From assembly GCF_001668575.1 (NCBI RefSeq), contig NZ_LZMD01000060.1, forward strand, positions 1 through 64,000: 64,000 nucleotides of DNA, read 5' to 3'. Under the pieces are notes generated by a model, which worked only from the letters and a program-made list of their open reading frames with translations, was not told the origin of the DNA and ran no database searches. This document shows positions 43,780 to 50,857 of this stretch, in pieces. The translations under genes and the position numbers were made by a program. The stretch's first letter is position 1, and each line of letters opens with the position of its first letter. Source of the DNA: Mycobacterium sp. 1164985.4. GTDB taxonomy: Bacteria > Actinomycetota > Actinomycetes > Mycobacteriales > Mycobacteriaceae.

Positions 43780-43843
43780 TCGCGAGCAGACGCAAAACTG
43801 CCTATTTCACGCGGAAATTGGGCAGTTTTGCGTCTGCTCGCGA
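43780..43843. terminator. Perfect 23-bp-arm inverted repeat between convergent genes
   Basis: Arms 43780-43802 and 43821-43843 are exact reverse complements (left arm begins TCGCGAGCAGACGCAAAACT) around an 18-base loop. It follows the KstD-like gene by 15 bases and precedes the end of the minus-strand subunit IV gene by 5. A likely bidirectional terminator. Sequences with GAGCAGACGCAAAA are, from memory, frequent at mycobacterial gene ends; not verified here. Confidence 0.8.
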
Positions 43844-43848
43844 AGGAG

Positions 43849-44142
43849 TCAGGCGACCGCCATACCGATGAAGTAGCTGCTCAACAGGCAGGTCGCGACG
43901 AGAACCACCCAGCCGTCGGTGAGGCGGCACAGCCAGGCCGGGGCGTGGCGCACCTCCATGAACTCCCGGAAGATGATGCGCACCTTGATCAGTGCGATGG
44001 CGATCGCGCTGACGGTCACAACGGTACTCGCCTGCAGCGTGCCGTTCTGGTCGACCGCTTCGTCCATCCAGACGTAGGCCAGCGTCAGCAATGTCAGGAC
44101 CGCCCACGCGATCACGAGCCTCTTGTTCGCTGCGTTGGTCAC
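43849..44142 (-). CDS. Cytochrome oxidase subunit IV-like membrane protein (COX4_pro/NorF type)
   Basis: A 97-residue protein with three predicted membrane helices (about 9-25, 39-57, 76-94): VIAWAVLTLLTLAYVWM, VVTVSAIAIALIKVRIIFRE and WVVLVATCLLSSYFIGM. The FMEVRHAP segment after helix 2 is a hallmark of the prokaryotic subunit IV family. It is usually a stabilising subunit of heme-copper oxidases or nitric-oxide reductase. No catalytic subunit I is in the window. Last gene of the TetR-controlled membrane operon. Confidence 0.85.
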   Translation of the reverse strand: MTNAANKRLVIAWAVLTLLTLAYVWMDEAVDQNGTLQASTVVTVSAIAIALIKVRIIFREFMEVRHAPAWLCRLTDGWVVLVATCLLSSYFIGMAVA

Positions 44143-44145
44143 CGA

Positions 44146-44742
44146 TCACCTCACCACGTAGAGCATTGCGAAGATCAGCACCCACAGGAAATCCACTGTG
44201 TGCCAGTATGTTGCGCCGGTTTCCACGAGTTCCTGCGAGCGTCGCGCCGGACTGCGTAACTGGTACACGACCACGCCCAACACGATGAAGCCGATGAGCA
44301 CGTGAATGCAGTGCAGCGACGTGAGGAAGAAGTAGTGCTGGAAGAACTCGTCGCTGGTGAACGTGTTCCCCATCCGGATCTCCAGGATCCATTCGCACAC
44401 CTTCGAGATGACGAACGTCGCACCGAGACCGACTGTCACCCAGGCGAACGTCATCGCCGAGCGGTAGGAGCCCTCGCGTGCGGCGCGAACACATCGAGCG
44501 ATCGCCCACGAACTCGTCAGCAGGACAATGGTGTTGAACACTCCAATCCGCAGATCGAGATCCGCTTGGGACTCCAGGAAAAGATCCGCGTTCTGCGTGC
44601 GCAGTGCCAGGTAGACGGAGAAGTAGCCGGTGAAGAGCATGGCCTCGAACAGGACGAACAGCCACATGTCCGGCTGACCGGGAACGTGCCGTTGCGGCTT
44701 TTCCCCTAGCGTCTTCGATTCCGCGCCAACGAGATCGGTCAT
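44146..44742 (-). CDS. Heme-copper oxidase subunit III-like protein (NorE type)
   Basis: A 198-residue protein with about five membrane helices. PGQPDMWLFVLFEAMLFTGY, NTIVLLTSSWAIA, FFLTSLHCIHVLIGFIVLG and GATYWHTVDFLWVLIFAML are classical subunit III segments. NorE-type proteins accompany nitric-oxide reductase or small oxidases; they are not catalytic. It starts 4 bases into the end of the preceding membrane gene. Its partner enzyme is not encoded nearby. Confidence 0.88.
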   Translation of the reverse strand: MTDLVGAESKTLGEKPQRHVPGQPDMWLFVLFEAMLFTGYFSVYLALRTQNADLFLESQADLDLRIGVFNTIVLLTSSWAIARCVRAAREGSYRSAMTFAWVTVGLGATFVISKVCEWILEIRMGNTFTSDEFFQHYFFLTSLHCIHVLIGFIVLGVVVYQLRSPARRSQELVETGATYWHTVDFLWVLIFAMLYVVR

Positions 44743-45578
44743 CGAAGCGCCTCCGCGGACTCGGACGGTTCGGCCGTGGCCTTCGGTGCAAGATCAGGCA
44801 GCGGACCCGTGCCGAAGTCCTCCCGCTCGATCATCTTTCGCAGCAACATGATGAACGCCGCGGTGTAGAGGATGAACACGACCATGTTGATCCACCACGC
44901 GATCGCACCGTTCCAGGCGAAGGCACCGCGCTGAAAGATCCAGGCCGGCGCGACGACGACTTCGGTCAGCGCGTTGCACAGCCCCAGATATGCGAACCAC
45001 TTCGGGAACACGTTGTTCTTGTCCAGCAGAATCGCGACCAGCCAGACCACCGATCCGACCAGGAAGACCCCCATCGTTCCGCTGAACGATAGGAACGCGA
45101 AGTCATACATCCACACGATCAGTTCGGGGTCGCGGTCCGGCCGCAAAGCACCGACGGTCATCGCGATGGCCATCACCAGCATGCCGGGCAGGGCGGCGAG
45201 CGAATACATGATCAGGTACGAGTAGGCGAACACGCGGCTCACCGACATCCGCCACATCGAGTACGCCAGAAGGGCGTTCATCGGCGCGCACATGCCCGAG
45301 ATCAGGAACACGACACCGAAGCCCGTCAGCAGGCCCAGATGGCGCGCCTCGAACCACTGGACGATCAACGGGGTGTCCCAGTCCGGGCTCGGCGGCGGTT
45401 GCACCCGCGTGACGAGGAAGAACAGCACGCCGTACAGCTGATAGAAGACCACCATCACCCACCACGCGAACCACAGCTCCCGCTTGGGGTGGTAGCGGAA
45501 ATTCCAGATCAAGCGGCGCACCCGCGAATCGGTCGGTGCGTCGGGTGGCGTCGTCGTCGCCACTGTCGAGGTCCTCAT
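44739..45578 (-). CDS. Polytopic membrane protein, paralogue of its upstream neighbour
   Basis: A 279-residue protein with about seven membrane helices and charged termini. The second half (DPELIVWMYDFAFLSFSG ... FAWNGAIAWWINMVVFILY) matches the order and spacing of the neighbouring protein at 45575, so the two arose by duplication. ATG 45578 overlaps the neighbour's stop by 4 bases. I know no function for the family. Cotranscription with subunit III/IV-like genes suggests a membrane respiratory or redox module. Confidence 0.8.
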   Translation of the reverse strand: MRTSTVATTTPPDAPTDSRVRRLIWNFRYHPKRELWFAWWVMVVFYQLYGVLFFLVTRVQPPPSPDWDTPLIVQWFEARHLGLLTGFGVVFLISGMCAPMNALLAYSMWRMSVSRVFAYSYLIMYSLAALPGMLVMAIAMTVGALRPDRDPELIVWMYDFAFLSFSGTMGVFLVGSVVWLVAILLDKNNVFPKWFAYLGLCNALTEVVVAPAWIFQRGAFAWNGAIAWWINMVVFILYTAAFIMLLRKMIEREDFGTGPLPDLAPKATAEPSESAEALR

Positions 45579-46282
45579 GGGGCGACAGCGACTTCCGCTC
45601 GTTGGCGGCGGATGTTTTGGGCGAGAACGATTCCCATCACCGCGATCCACACGGCGATCGCGATGTTCTTGACCCAAAACGACAGCACTCCGTCCCACGC
45701 CACCGGGCCCTCGAACGTCACCGCCCCGAAGGCCGCCGGCATGAGGGCGAGGGCGATGAGCAGGTTGAAGTGGGCCACCCACGAGCGGAAAACAGGCCGC
45801 TCCTGGCGATCCCAGTAGATCGCCAACGCCAGCACCAGGCATTGCGCGATGAGGTACGGCACCAACACGGTGAAGGTGACCCAGGCCAGATCGTTGAGCA
45901 GCTGGGTGAGCTCGGGCGACCGCTCGGGCCGGAAGGACCCCAGCAGCCAGAACATATTCGCGATCAGGAACAGCGTCGGCGGACCGCCCGCACAGGCGAT
46001 CAGGCAGTAGGACAGGATCGGCGTGCGGTGGGCCATCTTGCGTACCTGCATCGCCAGGAGGACCACCGTCGGGATCAAACCGACGCCGAACCAGTTGAAC
46101 AGGATCATGCTGTAACGGATCCGTGCGGTCTCGTCGCGGTAGAACGCCGCCACTTCCTCGGCCGACATGGTCGGCGACATCGGGTGCAGAAAACCGGGAA
46201 ACAGGAAGAACGCGGACACCCAGATGATCAGCATCGCGGGCAGCGCCCACAACATGATCAACTCACCGTCAGTTCGTCTCAT
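45575..46282 (-). CDS. Polytopic membrane protein, first gene of the TetR-linked membrane operon
   Basis: A 235-residue protein with six or seven membrane helices. A soluble loop after helix 1 (HPMSPTMSAEEVAAFYRDET) precedes the rest. SPELTQLLNDLAWVTFTVLV and FEGPVAWDGVLSFWVKNIAI correspond to segments of the downstream paralogue. ATG 46282 lies 16 bases from a paired palindromic operator shared with the divergent TetR gene. Function unknown. Confidence 0.8.
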   Translation of the reverse strand: MRRTDGELIMLWALPAMLIIWVSAFFLFPGFLHPMSPTMSAEEVAAFYRDETARIRYSMILFNWFGVGLIPTVVLLAMQVRKMAHRTPILSYCLIACAGGPPTLFLIANMFWLLGSFRPERSPELTQLLNDLAWVTFTVLVPYLIAQCLVLALAIYWDRQERPVFRSWVAHFNLLIALALMPAAFGAVTFEGPVAWDGVLSFWVKNIAIAVWIAVMGIVLAQNIRRQRAEVAVAP

Positions 46283-46298
46283 CGTCCACTCCACGTTA

Positions 46299-46337
46299 GT
46301 TGCCGATCGGCTACTCGCACGGTAGCCGATCGGCAAC
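46299..46337. promoter_or_regulatory. Paired palindromic operator GTTGCCGATCGGCTAC / GTAGCCGATCGGCAAC
   Basis: Two 16-base elements (46299-46314 and 46322-46337) are perfect reverse complements separated by TCGCACG. Each contains the inner palindrome GCCGATCGGC, so the region offers two operators with centres 23 bases apart. It lies between the membrane operon (start 46282) and the TetR gene (start 46364). The arrangement fits cooperative binding of two TetR dimers and repression of both directions. Confidence 0.8.
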
Positions 46338-46363
46338 CAAGCGGTCAATGCTCGGCTACCCTC

Positions 46364-46996
46364 GTGGATGTGGCCACGGCGGAGCAGAAATTCAGTGCGA
46401 TCACCCGCACCGCTGCGCAGACCAGAGTCCTGGACGCTGCGCTCAAATTGATCGCCGAGCACGGCGTGAGCGGCACCTCGCTGCAGATGATCGCGGACGA
46501 GATCGGCGTGACCAAGGCCGCCGTGTACCGGCAGTTCAAGACGAAGGAAGATATCGTCATCGCGATCACCGAGCGGGAGATGGGCCGACTCGAGGACGCG
46601 TTGGAAGCCGCCGAGGCGGCCGGCCACGGGCTCAAATCCCGGGAGATCCTGCTCGACCGGATGATCGACCAGGCCATCGAACGCCGTGGCGTCGTCAGCG
46701 CGCTGCAATTCGACCCCGTGATCATCCGGCTGCAGGGCGAACACGAGCCGTTCCAACGATTCATCGAACGGCTCTACGCCACGCTGCTGGGCACGCACGC
46801 CGGACCGGAGGCGCGCCTGCACGCCGCAGTGCTGTCGAGCGCGATCAGCGTCGCCGTCATGCACCCGCTCGTATCCGATCTCGACGCCGAAACCCTTCGT
46901 GCCCAACTGATTCGGATGTCGCGCCGGATGCTCGACATACCCGAGCCGGCTCAGGATTCGTCGCGTACGGCGAAGAGGCGCTCGGCGGCGGTGTAG
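46364..46996 (+). CDS. TetR-family regulator, local to the membrane operon
   Basis: A 210-residue TetR regulator. HTH domain VLDAALKLIAEHGVSGTSLQ then IADEIGVTKAAVYRQFKTKE; the rest is a helical ligand domain. GTG at 46364 or 46370 are both possible and no clear ribosome-binding site is seen, so a leaderless transcript is possible. Its last 46 bases overlap the convergent meaB gene. By position and operator it controls the four-gene membrane cluster. Confidence 0.88.
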   Translation: MDVATAEQKFSAITRTAAQTRVLDAALKLIAEHGVSGTSLQMIADEIGVTKAAVYRQFKTKEDIVIAITEREMGRLEDALEAAEAAGHGLKSREILLDRMIDQAIERRGVVSALQFDPVIIRLQGEHEPFQRFIERLYATLLGTHAGPEARLHAAVLSSAISVAVMHPLVSDLDAETLRAQLIRMSRRMLDIPEPAQDSSRTAKRRSAAV

Positions 46997-47838
46997 GGGT
47001 CGTCGTCGCCGTCGGCCACCGCCGCGGCCAACCGGTCGAGTTCGGGATGGGTGCGCAGCAGCGTCTGCGCCAGCGACAAAATTTGGGACCTGGCCCGCGC
47101 TGCGCGCCGTTCCGGGCTGTCGGAGCGGTGATGCGCCTCGATCGCGTCGACGAGTTCGGGCAGGCCCTCACCCTGCGCCGCAACGAGTTTCAGGACCGGC
47201 GCCATGGTCTCGGCACGCAGATCGCGCACGGTCTGGTCGGCCCCTTCGCGGTCGGCCTTGTTCACCACCACGATGTCGGCCACTTCCAACAGGCCGGCCT
47301 TGGCCGCCTGCACGGCATCGCCGGCGCCGGGATTGAGGATGACGACGGTGGGATCGGCGACGGCCGCGATCTCGATTTCGGACTGTCCGACGCCGACGGT
47401 CTCCAGCACCACCAACCCGTAGGACAGCGCCGCGAGCACCCGGATCGCCGCGGGCACGGCCGCGGCCAGTCCACCGAGGTGTCCGCGCGCGGCCACGGAC
47501 CGGATCAGCACGTCGGGGTCGTTGATGTGGGCGGCCATCCGGATCCGGTCGCCGAGCAACGCTCCGCCGCTGTACGGCGACGACGGGTCGACCGCCAGCA
47601 CCGCGACACGTTCACCGCGTTCCCGATATGCGCCCACGAGCGCCCCGACCGTCGTCGACTTCCCCGCTCCCGGCGGACCCGTCACGCCCACGACCCGCGG
47701 CAGGTCGACAGGTCCGAGCGCTTCGAGAAGCTCGCTGCGCCGGGGGCTTTCGACAACGCTGAGCAGCCGGCCGGTCGCGCGGGCCGATCCGTTGCGCGCC
47801 GCCTCGATGAGCTCGGCGAAGCGGTCTGAGCTGGTCAT
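46951..47838 (-). CDS. meaB: MeaB/ArgK-type GTPase, B12-mutase chaperone
   Basis: A 295-residue G3E GTPase. P-loop GPPGAGKST at 54-62, DPSSPYSGGALLGDRIRM, ETVGVGQSE and NKAD are the MeaB hallmarks. MeaB/MMAA proteins load and protect adenosylcobalamin in acyl-CoA mutases. The partner here is probably the split mutase at 56608-58601. ATG 47838, 11 bases after the thiolase stop, so the two are cotranscribed. Confidence 0.93.
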   Translation of the reverse strand: MTSSDRFAELIEAARNGSARATGRLLSVVESPRRSELLEALGPVDLPRVVGVTGPPGAGKSTTVGALVGAYRERGERVAVLAVDPSSPYSGGALLGDRIRMAAHINDPDVLIRSVAARGHLGGLAAAVPAAIRVLAALSYGLVVLETVGVGQSEIEIAAVADPTVVILNPGAGDAVQAAKAGLLEVADIVVVNKADREGADQTVRDLRAETMAPVLKLVAAQGEGLPELVDAIEAHHRSDSPERRAARARSQILSLAQTLLRTHPELDRLAAAVADGDDDPYTAAERLFAVRDES

Positions 47839-47849
47839 CGATTGGCAGT

Positions 47850-49001
47850 CTACGGAGCCGGCACCTCGATGACCGTGGCCGATCCCATCCCGCCGCCGGC
47901 GCACATCGCCGCGACCCCGATCCCGCCGCCACGCCTGCGCAGCTCGTGTACGAGGGTGACGAGCATCCGCGCGCCGGTGGCCGCGACCGGATGGCCGAGT
48001 GAACAGCCACTTCCGCTGACGTTGACGCGATCGGGATCGATGTCGAGCAATTTGACGGTCGCCACGCACATCGCCGCGAACGCCTCGTTGATCTCGAACA
48101 GGTCGACGTCGGCCATCGAAATGCCCGCGCGCTTGAGCGCTTTCGGGATCGCCTCGACGGGCGCGAGCCCGGTGAAGGCGGGGTCGACGCCGACCGACGC
48201 CCAGGCCTTGACGGTGCCCAGCGAGGGCAGGCCCAGCCGGTCGCTGGCCAGTGTCAGCACCGCGGCACCGTCGTTGGCGCCACACGCATTGCCCGCGGTG
48301 ATGGAGAAGCCCTCGATCTCGGGATGCAGCGGTTTGAGCGCGGCGAGCTTCTCGATGCTGGTGTCGCGGCGCGGATGCTCGTCGGTGTCGAACATTCCGT
48401 ACGGCGTCTCGATGCCGACGATCTCGTCCTTGAAGCGGCCCTCGTCGATCGCCTGGATCGCCTTGCGATGCGAGCCGAGCGCCCACTCGTCCATCTCCTC
48501 GCGGCTGACGCCCGCGCGGACGGCGGCGTTCCAGCCGACGGTGATCGACATGTCCATGTTGGGCGCGTCGGCGCGGTCGGGATGGGTGGGCGGGAACCAG
48601 TCGAGCATCGCGGCGTCCTTGGCGCTGCTGGCGCGGCGGGTGAAGCGCGGTGTGGTGGACGCGGAATTCACGCCGCCGGCGATCACCACCTGGTCCATGC
48701 CGGCGCGGATGCTCGCGGCGGCACTCTGCACGGCGGCCTGTCCTGCCGCGCAGTGCCGGTTGTTCGACAGCCCGGGCACCGAGGGCAGGCCCGCGGTGAT
48801 TGCGGCGTGGCGGGCGATCACGCCGCCGCCGTAGAGGCCCTCGCCGAGGACGACATCGTCGATCGTCAACCCGTCGATCTCACCCGCCGCCGCGTCGACG
48901 ACGTGTTCGGCCAGCTGATAGGCGTCGGTGTCTCGCAACGTCCCCTTCATCGCAGTACCGATGGGGGTGCGCAGGGCGGTGACGATCGCGGCTTCAGGCA
49001 T
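47850..49001 (-). CDS. Acetyl-CoA acetyltransferase/thiolase (FadA family)
   Basis: A 383-residue thiolase. Nucleophile C84 in NNRHCAAGQAA, NEAFAA, LGHPVAATGARM and the second active cysteine in AAMCAGGGMG are present. It cleaves 3-ketoacyl-CoA with CoA, the last step of beta-oxidation. ATG 49001; the divergent SDR gene and a palindromic operator at 49024 lie directly upstream. It is followed by meaB. Confidence 0.93.
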   Translation of the reverse strand: MPEAAIVTALRTPIGTAMKGTLRDTDAYQLAEHVVDAAAGEIDGLTIDDVVLGEGLYGGGVIARHAAITAGLPSVPGLSNNRHCAAGQAAVQSAAASIRAGMDQVVIAGGVNSASTTPRFTRRASSAKDAAMLDWFPPTHPDRADAPNMDMSITVGWNAAVRAGVSREEMDEWALGSHRKAIQAIDEGRFKDEIVGIETPYGMFDTDEHPRRDTSIEKLAALKPLHPEIEGFSITAGNACGANDGAAVLTLASDRLGLPSLGTVKAWASVGVDPAFTGLAPVEAIPKALKRAGISMADVDLFEINEAFAAMCVATVKLLDIDPDRVNVSGSGCSLGHPVAATGARMLVTLVHELRRRGGGIGVAAMCAGGGMGSATVIEVPAP

Positions 49002-49023
49002 GGGTTACTCCGTCTCGACAGTA

Positions 49024-49040
49024 TGAGAATGCTATTCTCT
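49024..49040. promoter_or_regulatory. Palindromic operator TGAGAATGCTATTCTCT
   Basis: A 17-bp inverted repeat with one mismatch at the last base, between thiolase (start 49001, minus) and SDR (start 49077, plus). It is only 22 bases from the thiolase start, so binding would block that promoter. Same consensus as the sites at 9304 and 41230. Confidence 0.72.
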
Positions 49041-49076
49041 CAAGCCGAGAGTGCCAGTTGCAAGAAGGGGAACCAC

Positions 49077-49841
49077 ATGCAAATCGCGGGTAGCTCGGCA
49101 ATCGTGGTCGGCGGGGCCGGTGGCCTCGGCGAGGCGACGGTTCGGCGTCTGCACGGCGCCGGAGCCAAGGTCGTGGTCGCGGACATGGCCGATGACAAGG
49201 GCAAGAAGCTCGAAAGCGAACTCGGCGTGCGCTATGTCCGCACCGATGCGACGTCGGAGGAGTCCGTCAACGCAGCGATCGCCGAGGCCTCCTCGCTGGC
49301 TCCCCTGCGCATCTCGGTCGACACCCACGGCGGACCGGCGAGCGGCGGCCGGCTCATCGGCAAGGACGGCTCACCGCTGGCCCTCGACGGGTTCAAGACG
49401 ACGATCGAGTTCTACCTCACGGCGGTCTTCAACGTGATGCGGCTGGCGGCCGCAGAGATCGCGAAGTCCGAGCCGCTCGATGAGGGCGCCCGTGGCGTCA
49501 TCGTCAACACCGCGTCGATCGCCGGTTACGAGGGCCAGATCGGACAGCTGCCGTACGCCGCGGCCAAGGGCGGCGTGATCGGCATGACTCTCAATGCCGC
49601 ACGCGATCTTTCGCCGCTGGGCATTCGTGTGGTCACCATCGCGCCGGGCACCATCAACACCCCCGCGTATGGGCGGGCCGCCGATCAGCTCGAGCAGTAC
49701 TGGGGTCCGCAAGTGCCGTTCCCGAAGCGGATGGGCCGGTCGACGGAGTATGCGCAGCTGGCGCAGAGCATCGTCGAAAACGACTATCTCAACGGCGAAA
49801 TCATCCGCCTCGACGGAGCGCTGCGCTTCCCGCCCAAGTAA
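49077..49841 (+). CDS. SDR, 3-hydroxyacyl-CoA dehydrogenase type II-like
   Basis: A 254-residue SDR. VVGGAGGLGEATVRR cofactor motif, NTASIAGYEGQIGQLPYAAAKGG with Ser-Tyr-Lys, and the GTINTPAY segment, resembling HSD10-type 3-hydroxyacyl-CoA dehydrogenases. AGAAGGGG precedes the ATG by 6 bases. It is divergent from a thiolase, with a shared palindrome, so it probably supplies the 3-ketoacyl-CoA that the thiolase cleaves. Confidence 0.88.
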   Translation: MQIAGSSAIVVGGAGGLGEATVRRLHGAGAKVVVADMADDKGKKLESELGVRYVRTDATSEESVNAAIAEASSLAPLRISVDTHGGPASGGRLIGKDGSPLALDGFKTTIEFYLTAVFNVMRLAAAEIAKSEPLDEGARGVIVNTASIAGYEGQIGQLPYAAAKGGVIGMTLNAARDLSPLGIRVVTIAPGTINTPAYGRAADQLEQYWGPQVPFPKRMGRSTEYAQLAQSIVENDYLNGEIIRLDGALRFPPK

Positions 49842-49857
49842 CTCCCTTCCCCTTCAT

Positions 49858-50087
49858 CCGCGAGCGTGCGTGTTTGCACACGACACGCCGCGAAAGTTCA
49901 GCACTTCGCGCACCGTCGCGCCACCGCGACGGTGCGCGTTTGCATATGACCAGCCGTGCCTGTGTAAAGCAGGGCGCCAGGTGGCGACATCGTGTGCACG
50001 CTCGAGCTCCCCGAACGTGCACATAATGCCGAGAATGACCGGCGTGTCGCGCAGCAGACACGCACGCTCGCGCCAAGCCGAGCGCGC
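49858..50087. repeat. Intergenic cluster of inverted repeats including the 30-bp repeat, copy 3
   Basis: The gap between the convergent SDR and crotonase genes contains the 30-mer found at 6174 (49862-49891). It also contains a hairpin CGCGCACCGTCGCG/CGCGACGGTGCGCG at about 49907-49938, and a diverged inverted copy ending CACGCACGCTCGCGCC near 50059-50074. No gene is evident. It is likely a transcription-termination region built from successive repeat insertions. Confidence 0.7.
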
Positions 50088-50088
50088 G

Positions 50089-50856
50089 CTACTTTTTCTT
50101 CGCGTTGAGTCGCGTGACGATTTCGCGGAAGTCGTCGGTCTTGAACGACTGCTCCTCTGCGGTGTTCGCGTAGTCGAGAACCGCCAGCACCGACCGCTCG
50201 AGGTGAATGTTCAACAGCCGCTTGGTGCTTTCGACCGCTTGGCGAGGCAGCTCCATGATCTTCTTCGCGCAGGCGATCGCCTCGCTCAGCGGGTCTTCGA
50301 CGACGTGGTTCGCCAACCCCAGTTCGGCGGCGCGCTGCGCCGAAATACGCGCACCGGTCAGCGCGTACTCCTTGGCGTGCAGCAGGCTCATCTCCAGCGG
50401 CCACACCAACGGTCCGCCGTCGGCGGCGACCAGGCCGACCTGGACATGCGGATCGGCCAGGTAGGCGTCCTCTTTGATGTAGACGATGTCCGACAGCGCC
50501 ACCAGGCTGCAGCCCAGGCCCATCGCGGGGCCGTTGACGGCCGCCACCACGGGAATACGGCAGCGTGCCATGCCGAGCACGATCTCGCGGCCGTGCAGGA
50601 TCGTCTTGGCCCGCAGGTCGGCGTCCTGGCGCAACTCCTCAAGGTAACCGAAGTCGCCGCCGGCCGAAAAGGCCCGTCCCGCACCGGTGATCACCGCGGC
50701 GCGCGCCTCGCGGTCCTCGGCCAGCCGCGGCCACAGCCAGGCGAGCCCGCAGTGCAGGTCGTCGTTGACCGAGTTCAGCGAGTCCGGTCGGTTCAGCGTG
50801 ATGATGCGGAGCGCACCGTCGGCCTGGACGTCGATCTCCGGGGGTAGGTCGTACAA
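50089..50856 (-). CDS. Crotonase-superfamily protein (enoyl-CoA hydratase/isomerase family)
   Basis: A 255-residue crotonase. IITLNRPDSLNSVNDDLH, GAGRAFSAGGDFGYLEEL and GPAMGLGCSLVALSD fit the fold. The classical hydratase glutamates are replaced: GCEL reads GCSL and PEI reads PHV. An isomerase, thioesterase or lyase reaction is possible. TTG start at 50856 is supported by GGAG 6 bases upstream; it begins 1 base after the FadE stop. Confidence 0.86.
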   Translation of the reverse strand: MYDLPPEIDVQADGALRIITLNRPDSLNSVNDDLHCGLAWLWPRLAEDREARAAVITGAGRAFSAGGDFGYLEELRQDADLRAKTILHGREIVLGMARCRIPVVAAVNGPAMGLGCSLVALSDIVYIKEDAYLADPHVQVGLVAADGGPLVWPLEMSLLHAKEYALTGARISAQRAAELGLANHVVEDPLSEAIACAKKIMELPRQAVESTKRLLNIHLERSVLAVLDYANTAEEQSFKTDDFREIVTRLNAKKK

Positions 50857-50857
50857 C

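Noticed and set aside
44146..44742. Complete cytochrome oxidase or nitric-oxide reductase locus
   Set aside because: Only subunit III- and IV-like genes are present; no subunit I with heme-ligand histidines is encoded nearby.
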